This document shows, piece after piece, positions 42,450-51,246 of a stretch of 64,000 bases of DNA. The notes beneath the pieces are model-generated. The model made no database searches and was not told where the DNA came from. It saw only the letters and a program-made list of their open reading frames with translations. The stretch's first letter is position 1. Every line of letters begins with the position of its first letter. The stretch is from JADJLQ01 sp044227925 (GTDB taxonomy: Bacteria; Bacteroidota; Bacteroidia; Chitinophagales; Saprospiraceae): NCBI GenBank assembly GCA_044227925.1, contig JBGAVW010000003.1, positions 62,001 through 126,000 of the forward strand, written 5' to 3'. A program made the translations under genes and the position numbers.

Positions 42450-44021
42450 ATGAATAGAAGAAATTTTATCAAGCAAACAGCTACCGCTGCTACAGTGATA
42501 GGAGGCCATCCATTATATGCTGATCATTCCAATCCTATGGTGCAGGCTTTGATGGAAATGATGTACAATACGGATCGTGTGCTCATCATTATTCAGCAAA
42601 ATGGAGGTAATGATGGATTAAATACGATCTTCCCTTTGGACCAATATGACAACCTTAGGGCAGCAAGAAGCAATATGCTAATGCCCTCAACATCCATTTT
42701 AAAGCTTACAGAAAAAACCGGGATACACCCTGCAATGGAAGGAGTATACAATCTCTTTAAAGAGGGTAAAGCAGGTGTGGTACAAAGTGTAGGCTACCCA
42801 AGTTTTAATTACTCCCATTTTAGGGCTACCGATATTTGGCTCACCGGTTCAGATGCAGATGAATACCTGGATTCAGGCTGGGCCGGAAGATATTTAAATT
42901 ATGAATACCCAAATTATCCCGTGGGCTTTCCAAATACTACGATGCCAGATCCTTTGGCCATACGGGTAGGTGAAAGCGTTGGCCTTGGTTTGCAAATGAT
43001 GGGAGTAAATATGGGTATTTCCATCAATTCAGCTTCGGATCCTTTAGATTTAACGGGAAGTATATTTAAAGACCCCGCTACCAATAATTATGTGGGAAAA
43101 GAACTAAGTTATTTAAGGGAAGTGCAAAGACAAACTGACAAATTTGGAGATGTGATTGTAGCAGCGTACTCTAAATCTGCAACGAAATCAACCAAATATC
43201 CTGCAAATTCATTGGCAAATCAACTTAAAATAGTGGCCAGGTTGATTGCAGGAGGCCTAAAAACCAGAATTTACTGGGTAAGCCTCGGAGGCTTTGATAC
43301 CCATTCTAATCAGGTAGATGTTTCTGATTTTACAAAAGGCACACATGCCAACTTATTAAAATCACTCTCTGATAATATCGCTGCTTTTATGGATGACACC
43401 AAGCTGATGGGACTGGAGGATCGCATAGCCGGATTCAGCTTTTCCGAATTTGGAAGAAGGATAAAGTCAAATGCTTCTCAAGGAACCGACCATGGTTCAG
43501 CCATACCTGTAATTTATTTCGGAAAAAATATCAATTCACAGGTGTTAGGCAGCAATCCTGTAATTCCCTCCACCGTTTCTACCGGGTCCAATTTACCGAT
43601 GTTATACGATTTTAGATCAATCTATGGCTCATTTTTAAATCAGTGGTTCTGTGTACCTCAGACGGATGTAGACAAACTCTTGCATGATAAATTTCAAAAT
43701 CTTCCAATCCTAAAAACCACCAATTGCCTTTCTACGGCTACACATGATGAAAATGTGAACAGCGGAAAGGCAGTAATAAAAATATACCCAAACCCATTTG
43801 TAGACCGTACCACACTTGAATATGAAAGCGATGGGGGCATGTTGAGAATTCAGATTCTGAATAATCTTGGATCCGTAATAAAATCAATGATCAACAAAGA
43901 AGTGGCTAAAGGAAAATATAAAATGGATATTGATTTGGAAGGCCAATCTAATGGGATCTATTATATACGGTGGGAAAATGGACCTCTAAGCCAGGTCAAA
44001 TCAATGGTAAAAGTCAACTAG
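42450..44021 (+). CDS. DUF1501 protein with Tat-like signal and T9SS sorting domain
   Basis: The 523-residue protein starts with MNRRNFIKQTATAATVIGG, a twin-arginine type signal. The DUF1501 domain, related to the alkaline-phosphatase/sulfatase fold (NGGNDGLNT, GFDTHSNQ, EFGRRIKSNASQGTDHG), covers residues 35-405. The last 75 residues (KIYPNPFVDRTTLEYE, NLGSVIKSM, SNGIYYIRW) are a type A T9SS sorting domain. It should be folded in the cytoplasm, cross the inner membrane by Tat, then leave by T9SS. It is co-transcribed with the DUF1800 gene. The substrate is unknown. Confidence 0.9.
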   Translation: MNRRNFIKQTATAATVIGGHPLYADHSNPMVQALMEMMYNTDRVLIIIQQNGGNDGLNTIFPLDQYDNLRAARSNMLMPSTSILKLTEKTGIHPAMEGVYNLFKEGKAGVVQSVGYPSFNYSHFRATDIWLTGSDADEYLDSGWAGRYLNYEYPNYPVGFPNTTMPDPLAIRVGESVGLGLQMMGVNMGISINSASDPLDLTGSIFKDPATNNYVGKELSYLREVQRQTDKFGDVIVAAYSKSATKSTKYPANSLANQLKIVARLIAGGLKTRIYWVSLGGFDTHSNQVDVSDFTKGTHANLLKSLSDNIAAFMDDTKLMGLEDRIAGFSFSEFGRRIKSNASQGTDHGSAIPVIYFGKNINSQVLGSNPVIPSTVSTGSNLPMLYDFRSIYGSFLNQWFCVPQTDVDKLLHDKFQNLPILKTTNCLSTATHDENVNSGKAVIKIYPNPFVDRTTLEYESDGGMLRIQILNNLGSVIKSMINKEVAKGKYKMDIDLEGQSNGIYYIRWENGPLSQVKSMVKVN

Positions 44022-44025
44022 CATA

Positions 44026-44049
44026 TTCATTTTAGTTAGCTAAAATGAA
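44026..44049. terminator. Stem-loop between converging genes
   Basis: TTCATTTTAG (44026-44035) pairs perfectly with CTAAAATGAA (44040-44049) around a TTAG loop, 5 bases after the DUF1501 stop. There is no T-tract on either side, so termination would be weak. Confidence 0.5.
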
Positions 44050-44099
44050 AAGGTAAATTCGGATCGTATCAGTAATCACCAATTCTAAATGGTGCGGTA

Positions 44100-44603
44100 T
44101 CATTTACATGAATTCACTTTTTCAACTTCTCCATCAGTATATTGCCAACAATCGCCAAAAATGGAACAATAACAAATCCGTACTGTGGTCCGTGCAGGAA
44201 AATCGGTTTGAAGTGTATCGCTCACCTGAGCTGACATAAATTCTACTTTTTCACCTGCAGATAATACCGAATTGGCAGGATCCGATATAGACATCGATGT
44301 AAAGTTTGATGATCTAAGCAGGTCTTGTATAAATTGAGAGTAATTGGATTCTAATTTACCATCCAGTTCAAGGCTGATATTTTTAATAATAGCAGGACCT
44401 GTTCCCTTGTTTTGAATAAATAATGCAAAACTTTGATTGGTATATTCTACTTTTGGTTCTATATATGGCCATACAATGGCATACTGCTGATTTCTAAATA
44501 TATAAGACTGATATATTGACACCGCAAGCGCACAAAGGCTTACAAAAATCGCCGCAAAATTCATTGGATTTGACGATGATGGAAAAGAAACATACTTTTT
44601 CAT
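44100..44603 (-). CDS. Membrane-anchored protein of unknown function
   Basis: This protein of about 167 residues has one N-terminal membrane helix (FAAIFVSLCALAVSIYQSYIF) and a beta-rich exterior part (YAIVWPYIEPKVEY, FALFIQNKGTGPAIIKNISLEL, TVRICYCSIFGDCWQY). It carries no known catalytic motif. The segment around NKGTGPAIIKN recalls small membrane proteins in many bacteria described only as hypothetical. The ATG at 44603 is preferred over the TTG five codons upstream. It is divergent from the epimerase gene, with 84 bases between starts. No function can be assigned. Confidence 0.65.
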   Translation of the reverse strand: MKKYVSFPSSSNPMNFAAIFVSLCALAVSIYQSYIFRNQQYAIVWPYIEPKVEYTNQSFALFIQNKGTGPAIIKNISLELDGKLESNYSQFIQDLLRSSNFTSMSISDPANSVLSAGEKVEFMSAQVSDTLQTDFPARTTVRICYCSIFGDCWQYTDGEVEKVNSCK

Positions 44604-44687
44604 TGCAAAAAGGTACAAAGAATAACGATTTACTCATACTTTTATGTCCTATGAATACTCTGTTTTTAGACCTATCTTGCACCCCTA

Positions 44688-45719
44688 ATGGTTCTTGTTT
44701 GCTTTGGGACCCGACCCGAAATCATAAAGCTTTCACCTGTAATAGATGAATTGCGGGCCAGAGGCATCCGGTTTAAGACTGTATTTACCGGTCAGCATAA
44801 AGACATGTACCTTCAATTAAAAAACTCCATTCCTACTCCGGACTATTGGTTGGATGTGATGCGCATCAGGTCGTCTCTGGCAGACACCATCTCTTCCATT
44901 ATTTTGAAGATGGACCAGATTTTAGCCAAAGGCGAAACCCAATTTCTAATCGTACAGGGGGACACTTCCAGTTCGTTTGCATGCGCTTTGAGTGCTTTCA
45001 ATAATAAAGTACCTATTGGACATGTCGAGGCCGGACTCCGTACCTATAATATTGGTAGCCCTTTCCCGGAAGAAGGATACAGGCAAATGATGGCTCGCAT
45101 AGCGACGCTGCATTGGGCACCTACAAAAAAAGCACTAGACAATTTAAGCAGCGAAGGTATAAAAAATGCCAGGCTCACCGGCAATACTATCATAGATGCC
45201 TGCAGTACCCGCAATCTGGAAATAAAATACGGCAATACGGTATTGGTCACCATCAATCGAAGAGAAAATTATGGGGAAAGAATGAAAAAAATATTCAGTG
45301 AGATAGAAGAGTTGGCCGGCAGACTGCCTGATCTCGAATTTATTTTTCCCATGAGTCCCAATCCAAATGTCAAATCAAACAAATACCTATTTAAAAAAGT
45401 AAAAGTAATCGATAGCCAGGATTACGGCGAGATCCTAAGACTAATCAGCCAGTCGAGATTTGTAATCTCTGATTCAGGTGGCTTACAGGAGGAATGCGCA
45501 GCATTTAAAAAGAAAATACTGATTTGCAGAGAAAATACTGAACGACCCGAAGGTATCGAAGTGGGTATCGGTAAGTTAGTAAACACAGACATTCTAAATA
45601 ATTACAGGTGGGCTTATGATCAACCGGAATGGAATGGATTTAATCCGTTTGGCGACGGTAAAGCACGCATAGCTATAGTCGATCATCTGCAAGAATACCT
45701 GGGCTCACTTTCAAATTAA
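44688..45719 (+). CDS. wecB: Non-hydrolysing UDP-N-acetylglucosamine 2-epimerase
   Basis: This 343-residue cytoplasmic GT-B-fold epimerase has VLVCFGTRPEIIKLSPVI at the start, the VQGDTSSSFACALSAF segment, HVEAGLRTYN, TINRRENYG and, in the C-terminal half, SDSGGLQEECAAF and RENTERPEGIEVG. It interconverts UDP-GlcNAc and UDP-ManNAc for surface polysaccharides. No ManNAc dehydrogenase follows, so the polymer must be completed from genes elsewhere. It could supply the WecA-like pathway encoded 10 kb upstream. The start is ATG 44688, with an imperfect -7-like TATCTTGCACC just before. Confidence 0.93.
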   Translation: MVLVCFGTRPEIIKLSPVIDELRARGIRFKTVFTGQHKDMYLQLKNSIPTPDYWLDVMRIRSSLADTISSIILKMDQILAKGETQFLIVQGDTSSSFACALSAFNNKVPIGHVEAGLRTYNIGSPFPEEGYRQMMARIATLHWAPTKKALDNLSSEGIKNARLTGNTIIDACSTRNLEIKYGNTVLVTINRRENYGERMKKIFSEIEELAGRLPDLEFIFPMSPNPNVKSNKYLFKKVKVIDSQDYGEILRLISQSRFVISDSGGLQEECAAFKKKILICRENTERPEGIEVGIGKLVNTDILNNYRWAYDQPEWNGFNPFGDGKARIAIVDHLQEYLGSLSN

Positions 45720-45746
45720 TTTAAACCTATTTTCAACTATACAATA

Positions 45747-46850
45747 ATGAATAAATTTTCTTCACTTCTCACACTATTGATCATCCTTCTATTTGCCTGT
45801 AAAAAAGAAGATCCCGCCAGCCGTATTAATTTATCAGGTGAAATTAAAGATTATCCTGACGGCACCCTTACACTTTATAGAGTATTTGACGAAGATTCAA
45901 TGATGACAGATACCTTCCCTATCAGAGGAGGTAAATTTACATTTAAATTAAATGAAAAGGAAACCCGACTGGCTACATTGGCATTTCCGGATGGCAATAA
46001 TGCAATAAGACTTTTTACTGAACCAGGAGATATCACCATTAAAGGTGCTGGCAATTCTATCTCAGAATCTGAAGTATCCGGTACTCCTACTAATGTACTT
46101 AATGAAGAATTTAAAAAACTCAATTCCGATCTTGAAGGAAGGTATAATGAATTAATGGAAGCAGGTTCAGCTGCCCAATCCACCAATGATGTAAGGGCAA
46201 TGGATTCGATAACTTCTATATTGATGAATATGGAAAAAGAAAGTAATATCAAAAATGTTGACTTTGCAAAAAAACATCCTAATTCAATGCTGAGTGCGTA
46301 TATAGGATTGATGTCTGGCAGTAGTGGTGGAGATTTGGATCTCAGTGGCCTGTATAAATCTCTTTCAGAAGAGGTAAAAAATTCATTTTTCGGTACCCGG
46401 TTAAAAACCATGGCTGAAGCCAACGAAAAAACAGCCATGAATGCCATAGCACCTGATTTCGAAGGGATGACTCCGGATGGCAAGCTCCTGAAATTGTCCC
46501 AATTTAAAGGCAAATATGTCTTGATCGATTTTTGGGCCAGTTGGTGCGGACCTTGTCGACAGGAAAATCCTAATGTAGTGAAACTATACAATAATTATAA
46601 AGAAAAAGGATTTGAAATTCTTGGTGTATCCTTGGATCAGGAAAAAGAAAAATGGGTATCGGCCATCTCAGAAGACCAACTTGCATGGCCCCATATCTCT
46701 GACCTGAAAGGGTGGAAAAGCAGTATAGCCGCATTGTATGGTGTACAAGGTATTCCACAAAACTTTCTTATCGATAAAGATGGAAAAATTATCGCCAAAG
46801 CATTGAGAGGCCAGGGACTAAGTGAAAAGCTGGTGGAGTTGATAAAATAA
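45747..46850 (+). CDS. TlpA-type thioredoxin lipoprotein with DUF4369 domain
   Basis: This 367-residue lipoprotein has a signal ending LLFAC (acylated C18). An N-terminal DUF4369 domain (26-130; INLSGEIKDYPDGTLTLYR) and a helical spacer (130-225) precede a C-terminal thioredoxin-like domain with the active site FWASWCGPCRQENP. It should act as a periplasmic thiol-disulfide reductase, probably in cytochrome c maturation or cysteine reduction, as in other Bacteroidota TlpA-type lipoproteins. It starts 28 bases after wecB on the same strand. Confidence 0.93.
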   Translation: MNKFSSLLTLLIILLFACKKEDPASRINLSGEIKDYPDGTLTLYRVFDEDSMMTDTFPIRGGKFTFKLNEKETRLATLAFPDGNNAIRLFTEPGDITIKGAGNSISESEVSGTPTNVLNEEFKKLNSDLEGRYNELMEAGSAAQSTNDVRAMDSITSILMNMEKESNIKNVDFAKKHPNSMLSAYIGLMSGSSGGDLDLSGLYKSLSEEVKNSFFGTRLKTMAEANEKTAMNAIAPDFEGMTPDGKLLKLSQFKGKYVLIDFWASWCGPCRQENPNVVKLYNNYKEKGFEILGVSLDQEKEKWVSAISEDQLAWPHISDLKGWKSSIAALYGVQGIPQNFLIDKDGKIIAKALRGQGLSEKLVELIK

Positions 46851-46854
46851 TAAA

Positions 46855-47008
46855 ACGAATTACGAATTACGATTTACAATTTTACGATTTACGATTTGTC
46901 AATATACAAATGCTACGATGTATGACTTGATTGATTGCAAAGCAACTTCAAGAAAAACAACACGTATTTCGTAAAATTGTAAATTGTAAATTGTAAAATC
47001 GTTAATCG
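46855..47008. repeat. AATTACG/AATTGTA-rich inverted and tandem repeat region
   Basis: The 161-base gap between two converging genes holds short repeated words: GAATTAC twice on the left, ACGATTTAC-type words after them, and TTGTAAA three times on the right. GATTTACAATTTTACG (46871-46886) and 46970-46985 form an inverted repeat with 15 of 16 bases matching. Similar AATTACG-rich intergenic words are common in Bacteroidota assemblies, as I recall. It may form a bidirectional terminator or be a non-autonomous element remnant. Confidence 0.6.
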
Positions 47009-47011
47009 TTT

Positions 47012-49300
47012 CTAGCTCCTGTTTATTATTTGTAATTTACTAAACTTTAGCATTATCCTACGCTGCGGATCATCCAGTCCTTTAAACTCTATGGTGGCTA
47101 CCCTATTATCCCGGGCACCATCGATGTGCAATACTTTTCCAGCACCAAATTTCATATGCAATACCTCCATTCCTACCTGGATTTGATCTGACGAATCTGC
47201 TTTAAAATCTTTTAGATCCACTGCAGTCTGGTTTGGACGCACATTATTTCCTAATCTTGGAATGGTAGCCAGTATTCTGGGCCCATCTTTAAAAGGCCCT
47301 TCATTCCTGAGGGTGACGGACGAATCTATATGTTTACTATCTATCTCTTCGAGGAATCTGCTTGGATCATTGTATCTGGCTTGTCCAAACTGATATCTCA
47401 TAGATGCATAGGTCATCACCAATTGTCTTTTGGCCCTGGTAATAGCTACATAAAACAGTCTTCTTTCTTCTTCTAACTGATCGGGATCGGCCATACTCAT
47501 ATAACTTGGAAACAAGTTTTCTTCCATACCCACGATGAAAACGGTGTGAAATTCAAGTCCCTTTGCTGCATGCACTGACATGAGTGTAACAAAATCAATA
47601 TTCTTTATTTCTTCATCCTGATCTGTAAGTAAGGAAATAGTTTGCAGGTAATCCGATAGGTTTCGGCTATTATTTTCCTCCCCTTCCGTTATGGCCTCAT
47701 CATTTTCAATATATTCCTGAATACCGTCTAATAATGCATTTACATTCTCCAATCGGCCTATTCCATCCTGGGTCTTGTCGCCTTTTAAAGCTTCCAGCAA
47801 CCCACTGTGTTTTCCTATAAACATGGCAGCAGTATACGCGTCCGATTCATTGGCTTGTTTTATACAATCGTGCATTATTTTTAAAAATTGCCTGATAGCA
47901 TTGACTGATCTGCCAGCAATCTCCGGGTTATGCAATGATTCCCAAAGAGATACCTGGTGCTCATTGGCATAGTCCAGTGCTTTCTGAATGGTGCTGTCAC
48001 CAATTCCCCTTCTGGGATAGTTAATGATTCTTTTTAAAGCTTCTTCGTCATTTGGGTTGGTGGCTACCCTGAGATACCCGATAAAATCTTTAATCTCTTT
48101 ACGCTGATAAAAAGAAAGTCCGCCAAATACTTTATATGGTATATTGGCCCTGCGCAATTGTTCTTCTACGATACGCGACTGGGCATTGGTACGGTACAAA
48201 ATGGCAAAGGCACCATTATTCAATCCGGCACGGTTTTTCCATTCAATAATACTATCCGCAACTCTTTTGCCTTCTTCTATATCAGATACTGCTTTCATCA
48301 GTCTGATTTTACTGCCACCATTTTCCTGGGTCCAAAGTGTTTTCTCTATTTGATTTTTATTATTGCGAATTACCTGGTTGGCGGCATTCACTATGTGTTC
48401 TGTGGATCTATAGTTTTGTTCGAGTTTAAATTTCTGATGATCAGGATAATCTTTTTCAAAGTCTAAAATATTTCTAATCGTAGCTCCTCTGAATGCGTAT
48501 ATGCTTTGTGCATCATCACCTACTATACACAGATTGCGGTTACTGCCGGGATATTCTATCAATTGTTTTACGATAGCGTATTGCAGGTAGTTGGTATCCT
48601 GAAACTCATCTACCAGGATGTATTGAAATTGCTTTTGATATTTTTCTTTTACATTATCCGGATTGCGATAAAGCAGGATATACATCTGGTAGAGGAGATC
48701 ATCAAAATCCATTGCTCCTGCCTTTAAGCATCTATTGACATATCTTTCATAAATTACAGGAAACAAAGGTATTTTATTCATCTTGTCCTGTTGCACCAAT
48801 TCATCGTGTTGGGTATACGCTTTGGGTGAAATTAAATTCGATTTTGCAGAAGAAATTCTGGATCGAATCTGCCCGGGAATGTAAACCTGCTTATCCAATT
48901 GCATTTCGGAAATGATATCACCTATCAGGCTCTTTGTGTCATCACTGTCGTATATGGTAAAATTGGGGGTAAAACCAATCTTTGCAGCTTCTATTCTAAG
49001 AATCTTTGCAAAAATAGAATGGTATGTACCAGCCCAAACATATTTTGCTTTATTGCCTACCACTGCTTCAATTCTCTCTTTCATCTCTTTAGCAGACTTA
49101 TTGGTAAACGTAAGAGCCAATATAGTCCATGGAGCTACTCCTTGCTCTATGAGATAAGAAACCCTGTAGGTAAGCACCCTGGTCTTCCCGCTTCCCGGTC
49201 CCGCGATTACCATGATCGGGCCATCGGTTGCAGTTACAGCATCTCTCTGGGCTTGGTTTAGGTCCGCCAGGTAATCGATATGAGTGGTAAGTTCTGACAT
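47012..49300 (-). CDS. pcrA: UvrD/PcrA-type superfamily 1 DNA helicase
   Basis: This 762-residue SF1A helicase has motif I GPGSGKT (34-40), LTFTNKSAKEM (motif Ia), ILVDEFQDTNYLQ (II), GDDAQSIYAFRGA (III), LEQNYRS (IV), MSVHAAKGLEF (V) and FYVAITRAKRQL (VI). The C-terminus (VLHMKFGAGKVLHID) is the PcrA/UvrD Tudor-like RNA-polymerase-binding element. It unwinds DNA 3' to 5' in repair, replication restart and transcription-coupled repair. It is full length and conventional. It converges with the TlpA gene across the repeat region. Confidence 0.95.
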   Translation of the reverse strand: MSELTTHIDYLADLNQAQRDAVTATDGPIMVIAGPGSGKTRVLTYRVSYLIEQGVAPWTILALTFTNKSAKEMKERIEAVVGNKAKYVWAGTYHSIFAKILRIEAAKIGFTPNFTIYDSDDTKSLIGDIISEMQLDKQVYIPGQIRSRISSAKSNLISPKAYTQHDELVQQDKMNKIPLFPVIYERYVNRCLKAGAMDFDDLLYQMYILLYRNPDNVKEKYQKQFQYILVDEFQDTNYLQYAIVKQLIEYPGSNRNLCIVGDDAQSIYAFRGATIRNILDFEKDYPDHQKFKLEQNYRSTEHIVNAANQVIRNNKNQIEKTLWTQENGGSKIRLMKAVSDIEEGKRVADSIIEWKNRAGLNNGAFAILYRTNAQSRIVEEQLRRANIPYKVFGGLSFYQRKEIKDFIGYLRVATNPNDEEALKRIINYPRRGIGDSTIQKALDYANEHQVSLWESLHNPEIAGRSVNAIRQFLKIMHDCIKQANESDAYTAAMFIGKHSGLLEALKGDKTQDGIGRLENVNALLDGIQEYIENDEAITEGEENNSRNLSDYLQTISLLTDQDEEIKNIDFVTLMSVHAAKGLEFHTVFIVGMEENLFPSYMSMADPDQLEEERRLFYVAITRAKRQLVMTYASMRYQFGQARYNDPSRFLEEIDSKHIDSSVTLRNEGPFKDGPRILATIPRLGNNVRPNQTAVDLKDFKADSSDQIQVGMEVLHMKFGAGKVLHIDGARDNRVATIEFKGLDDPQRRIMLKFSKLQIINRS

Positions 49301-49384
49301 TGAAAAGGCGAAAATAGGGGTTTAAAATTGAATGAAGAAAAACTATAATATGATCCTATGCTTTCGCCAGCTGGTTGGTAAAAA

Positions 49385-49415
49385 ATAAACCCCTGTAATG
49401 GTTAAATTACAGAGG
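49385..49415 (-). terminator. Rho-independent terminator of susC-susD
   Basis: CCCCTGTAAT (49390-49399) pairs with ATTACAGAGG (49406-49415), with one G-T pair and a 6-base loop. On the minus strand it is followed by TTTATTTTTT. It lies 34 bases after the SusD-like stop. Confidence 0.85.
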
Positions 49416-49448
49416 CTTATTCAATATTTTATATAATGAGTATCCGGA

Positions 49449-51215
49449 TTAGTATCCTGGATTCTGGACTAATGTCGGTTTTCCGTCTTTTTGGCTGTTT
49501 AGAATTTCATCCTGAGGAAGAGGATAATAATTGTTTTTGGCTGCAAAAACCTTGCCTGCCATATAACCTCTTTTATTAAACTTTCTTCCAGAAGGCTCAG
49601 TTCCCGGCACGGACTCTTCCACTGCATATTTATTTAGCACTTTTTCGGCTATACCCCAACGTACCAAATCAAAGAATCTATGTCCTTCCATTGCAAATTC
49701 AAGTCTCTGCTCCATCCGTACGGCATTACGGGCATAGTCAGCGCCTTGTGCTGCAAATGTGCCGGCAGGATATGGCTCAACCTTGTTATTTACAGTTGCA
49801 TCTTGTTTAGAACCATTTTTAGCACGGTTTCGTAACATATTTACATGTTCTTCAGCAAGGGCCAGTTTGTTAAGTTCCACCTCACATTCTGCAAGCCATA
49901 ATATGACATGAGATAATTTAAGCAATCGATAATTATTATTTACATTTCTTCTGCTGGTGGAGTGGGTAGTACTGCCTTCTTCAGCAAGGTAATACATCCA
50001 TTTTTTGCCTGTAAATGGTCCGGCATACGCTTGATCTCTGATCCAAGTAGATCCAGGCATCGGTCCCCAATCCAGGAAATTTACTCCCCTTCTGCCTACT
50101 GTCCAATCTAACCTTGGATCCACCGGAATTGACTTGTCGAGGGTAAATGCTGCACTGGCACCAATACCCTGATCATTTGGTAAATCAACTTTGTTGTAGG
50201 TATCCAGAGTGCCGTCAGCGGCATTTCCAATTAAAGGCAGTCCTTTATCATCAGTCTTGAAGGCATTGACCAGGTTGTGAGATGGCTGATAAAAACCACA
50301 ACATCCACGACCAGGGGCTGTAGATGAATAAGGCCAGTTAAGGTTATCCCCTGCATTTCCATTACTTCCATTGGTCCCATCATTTACAGAAAACTGAACT
50401 TCAAATATCGATTCAGCATTATTATTGGTCATAGTTCGGTAATTATCGTGATAGTTGGCTACCAGTCTTTTACCTGAATTATTAAGTATATCTAACAATA
50501 GTGTCTCAGCCTGAGCCCATTTTTTCTGAAACAAATAAGCTTTGGCCAGGTAAGCTTTTGCAGCCCACTGAGTAGCCCTACCTTTTTGAGCTTGAGTAGC
50601 CGGAAGGTTTTTAGCAGCAAAATCAAAGTCTGCTTCAATCTTTGGCCAGATATTTTCTGTATTGGGAATTTTAGTGGAGTTGGGGTCTGTAGATACATAA
50701 ATAGTTTCATCTATATAGGGTACATTATTCCACATTTTTTTTGCTTCAAAATGATAATGGCCTCGGAGAAAACGTGCTTCAGCAACCACCTGGTTCCTTT
50801 CAGCATCGGTCATATCTTTTACATCAGCACTTTTAGCTAATTGGATGGTTTCATTGCACCTGGCTACTCCATCATATGAATGCCACCATTTACCCAGAAA
50901 ATAGGTATTGTCAGCAATCCAATTGTATTGCTCTATGAAGGACTGTTCAGGTTGGTCACCGGCATCGGTACCTTTTACCGCATCATCACTGCTGATACCG
51001 CCAAATACATAATTGGATATAGTAGATTGTCGGCCTGTATTACCAGCCCCTACACCATCCAACAAAGAATATGAACCAATGAGTAAAGCATTTACGCCAT
51101 TTTTATTACTTAACTGGGTTAATGAAGCACGCCCCTGGGGATTAAGGTTAAAAAAATCATCAGAACAAGAAATATACGTTCCGACAAAAAAGAATAATAA
51201 AATATATTTTTTCAT
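49449..51215 (-). CDS. RagB/SusD-family nutrient-binding outer-membrane lipoprotein
   Basis: This 588-residue protein has a lipoprotein signal (GTYISC, acylated C17) and a SusD fold: tetratricopeptide-like helices (for example FEAKKMWNNVPYIDETIY and AYLAKAYLFQKKWAQAE) and the C-terminal RMEQRLEFAMEGHRFFDLVRWG hallmark. It forms the lid of the SusC pore and captures nutrients at the cell surface. It follows the SusC gene by 31 bases and shares its terminator. No glycoside hydrolase or polysaccharide-locus gene flanks the pair, so the ligand (glycan, peptide or other) is unknown. Confidence 0.95.
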   Translation of the reverse strand: MKKYILLFFFVGTYISCSDDFFNLNPQGRASLTQLSNKNGVNALLIGSYSLLDGVGAGNTGRQSTISNYVFGGISSDDAVKGTDAGDQPEQSFIEQYNWIADNTYFLGKWWHSYDGVARCNETIQLAKSADVKDMTDAERNQVVAEARFLRGHYHFEAKKMWNNVPYIDETIYVSTDPNSTKIPNTENIWPKIEADFDFAAKNLPATQAQKGRATQWAAKAYLAKAYLFQKKWAQAETLLLDILNNSGKRLVANYHDNYRTMTNNNAESIFEVQFSVNDGTNGSNGNAGDNLNWPYSSTAPGRGCCGFYQPSHNLVNAFKTDDKGLPLIGNAADGTLDTYNKVDLPNDQGIGASAAFTLDKSIPVDPRLDWTVGRRGVNFLDWGPMPGSTWIRDQAYAGPFTGKKWMYYLAEEGSTTHSTSRRNVNNNYRLLKLSHVILWLAECEVELNKLALAEEHVNMLRNRAKNGSKQDATVNNKVEPYPAGTFAAQGADYARNAVRMEQRLEFAMEGHRFFDLVRWGIAEKVLNKYAVEESVPGTEPSGRKFNKRGYMAGKVFAAKNNYYPLPQDEILNSQKDGKPTLVQNPGY

Positions 51216-51246
51216 TTTTTGAAATTTAAAACATTGAATTAATGAA

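Noticed and set aside
45875..46591. A 238-residue minus-strand frame across the TlpA-type gene.
   Set aside because: The plus strand has a lipoprotein signal, DUF4369 and a WCGPC active site; the opposite frame has no such support.
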